Shown: positions 6,312 to 7,063 of the stretch, in pieces
How the letters are laid out: each line of letters starts with the position of its first letter
How positions within the stretch are numbered: position 1 is the stretch's first letter
Origin: Flavobacteriaceae bacterium
GTDB taxonomy: Bacteria > Bacteroidota > Bacteroidia > Flavobacteriales > Flavobacteriaceae
Reading direction: 5' to 3'
Assembly (NCBI GenBank): GCA_019752245.1
Contig: JAIEMH010000012.1
Location: 1 to 7,063 of the forward strand
Length of the DNA stretch: 7,063 nucleotides
Translations under genes and position numbers: made by a program
Notes under the pieces: model-generated
The model's input: only the letters and a program-made list of their open reading frames with translations
Told to the model about the DNA's origin: nothing
Databases searched by the model: none

Positions 6312-7063
6312 TTAAAAAACTCTATACATGTTAAATCCAAAATACAATGATTTTTTACCTACCCAACTTCCTTTAGCATTCGAAAATACTGCCACATCGT
6401 TCATAGGTTGGCTGTTAGAAAATACCATTTGAAAAACGTGTCCGCCTGTTTCAATATCAATTCCTACAGTTAGCGGATTGTGGTATGGTGATACAAACTC
6501 TTCGGGTAAACTTAATCTAGCGGCATATTCTAGATTTAAACTCAATCTTTTGGTTAGTTTATAGCGTCCACCAGCTCCAAGAAGGTATAAATTTTTTTGT
6601 TCTGTGGCGTCGTCGTATAGGTTTTTATGAACAAATATTGGTGCAAGTTCTAAAGAAAATGATTCAGAGAATTTTCTTGAAACAATAAGTTGTGTAGTAT
6701 ACGCCAATCGATTAGTAAATTTCAAGTTTGGATTATTAGCTTTTTTTAATTCGCTATTAATATCCATTGTGTTATAACCAACAATTGTTACTGGAAATCC
6801 ACCAACCATTTGATTAGCAAATTTGTATTTGGCGGCTAATTCATAGGTTTTATTATACGTTTGTCTAGAAATCCCAAGAGATAACCAATTGGTTGCGCCA
6901 TAAATTCCACCAATTTTTGTTAATGCATTGTCCAGTCCAAAAAAGTTATCTAGTCCATTAGCCAAATCACCAAATCTATGGGATATTAAAATGTATAGCT
7001 CACCTTTTACCGGAAGTTTTGTTGATTGCATGTTACAAACTTGTAAGGCTTTGAATGCTGCTG
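6312..7063 (-). CDS. DUF5777-type beta-barrel protein (partial, N-terminus off right edge)
   Basis: The visible frame gives 249 residues plus a stop at 6314-6312. An ATG at 7031 is in frame, but the frame stays open upstream to the window edge. Those upstream residues (AAFKALQVCN) look like the start of the family core, which usually reads TFKG.R..N before a VLEF.I.HRFG-type strand. The ATG is therefore internal and the true start and signal peptide lie outside the window. Family-like segments are ELYILISHRFGD near the beginning, LFGLD-like FFGLDNAL, and the C-terminal GGHVFQMVFSNSQPM followed by SLYFGFNMYRVF ending in an aromatic residue, as in outer-membrane beta-barrels. Alternating hydrophobic strands fill the middle. 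No ligand or channel activity has been assigned that I know of. It is the first visible gene of the unit with the cytochrome and YceI-family genes; any promoter is upstream of the window. Confidence 0.78.
   Translation of the reverse strand, partial: AAFKALQVCNMQSTKLPVKGELYILISHRFGDLANGLDNFFGLDNALTKIGGIYGATNWLSLGISRQTYNKTYELAAKYKFANQMVGGFPVTIVGYNTMDINSELKKANNPNLKFTNRLAYTTQLIVSRKFSESFSLELAPIFVHKNLYDDATEQKNLYLLGAGGRYKLTKRLSLNLEYAARLSLPEEFVSPYHNPLTVGIDIETGGHVFQMVFSNSQPMNDVAVFSNAKGSWVGKKSLYFGFNMYRVF

Overview
The window looks like a chromosomal piece of a Flavobacterium-type member of the Bacteroidota. Three things support this. The DNA is AT-rich. The exported proteins have short signal peptides of the kind that end in FSQ. 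There is a TAnnTTTG-type promoter element ahead of the arginyl-tRNA synthetase gene, and no start codon is preceded by a clear Shine-Dalgarno sequence. The placement is inferred from protein families and signals; no rRNA is present to confirm it.

Layout, left to right. (1) Positions 1-3316, minus strand: the first 1105 residues of a very large exported repeat protein, with its C-terminus beyond the left edge. It has a signal peptide, a choice-of-anchor L domain, an Ig/PKD-like domain, two ~92-residue repeats, and then at least eight ~70-residue repeats, each framed by cysteines. This layout is typical of type IX-secreted surface proteins. (2) Positions 3317-3528: a 212-base divergent intergenic region with a likely argS promoter and a weaker candidate for the repeat protein. 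(3) Positions 3529-5307, plus strand: a complete argS. (4) Positions 5336-5371: a strong hairpin between convergent genes that probably stops transcription from both sides. (5) Positions 5387-7063, minus strand: three closely packed genes with 15-16 base gaps. In transcription order they are a DUF5777-type beta-barrel protein (5' end beyond the right edge), a small monoheme cytochrome c lipoprotein, and a YceI-family exported protein.

argS is housekeeping. The repeat protein is probably a surface adhesin or motility-related protein. The three-gene minus-strand unit looks like one envelope module: an outer-membrane barrel, a lipid-anchored haem protein and a lipid-binding-fold protein. Its combined job is not known from sequence and is the most plausible place for something poorly described. 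I saw no CRISPR array, transposon, tRNA or rRNA, and no clear phage or defence system.
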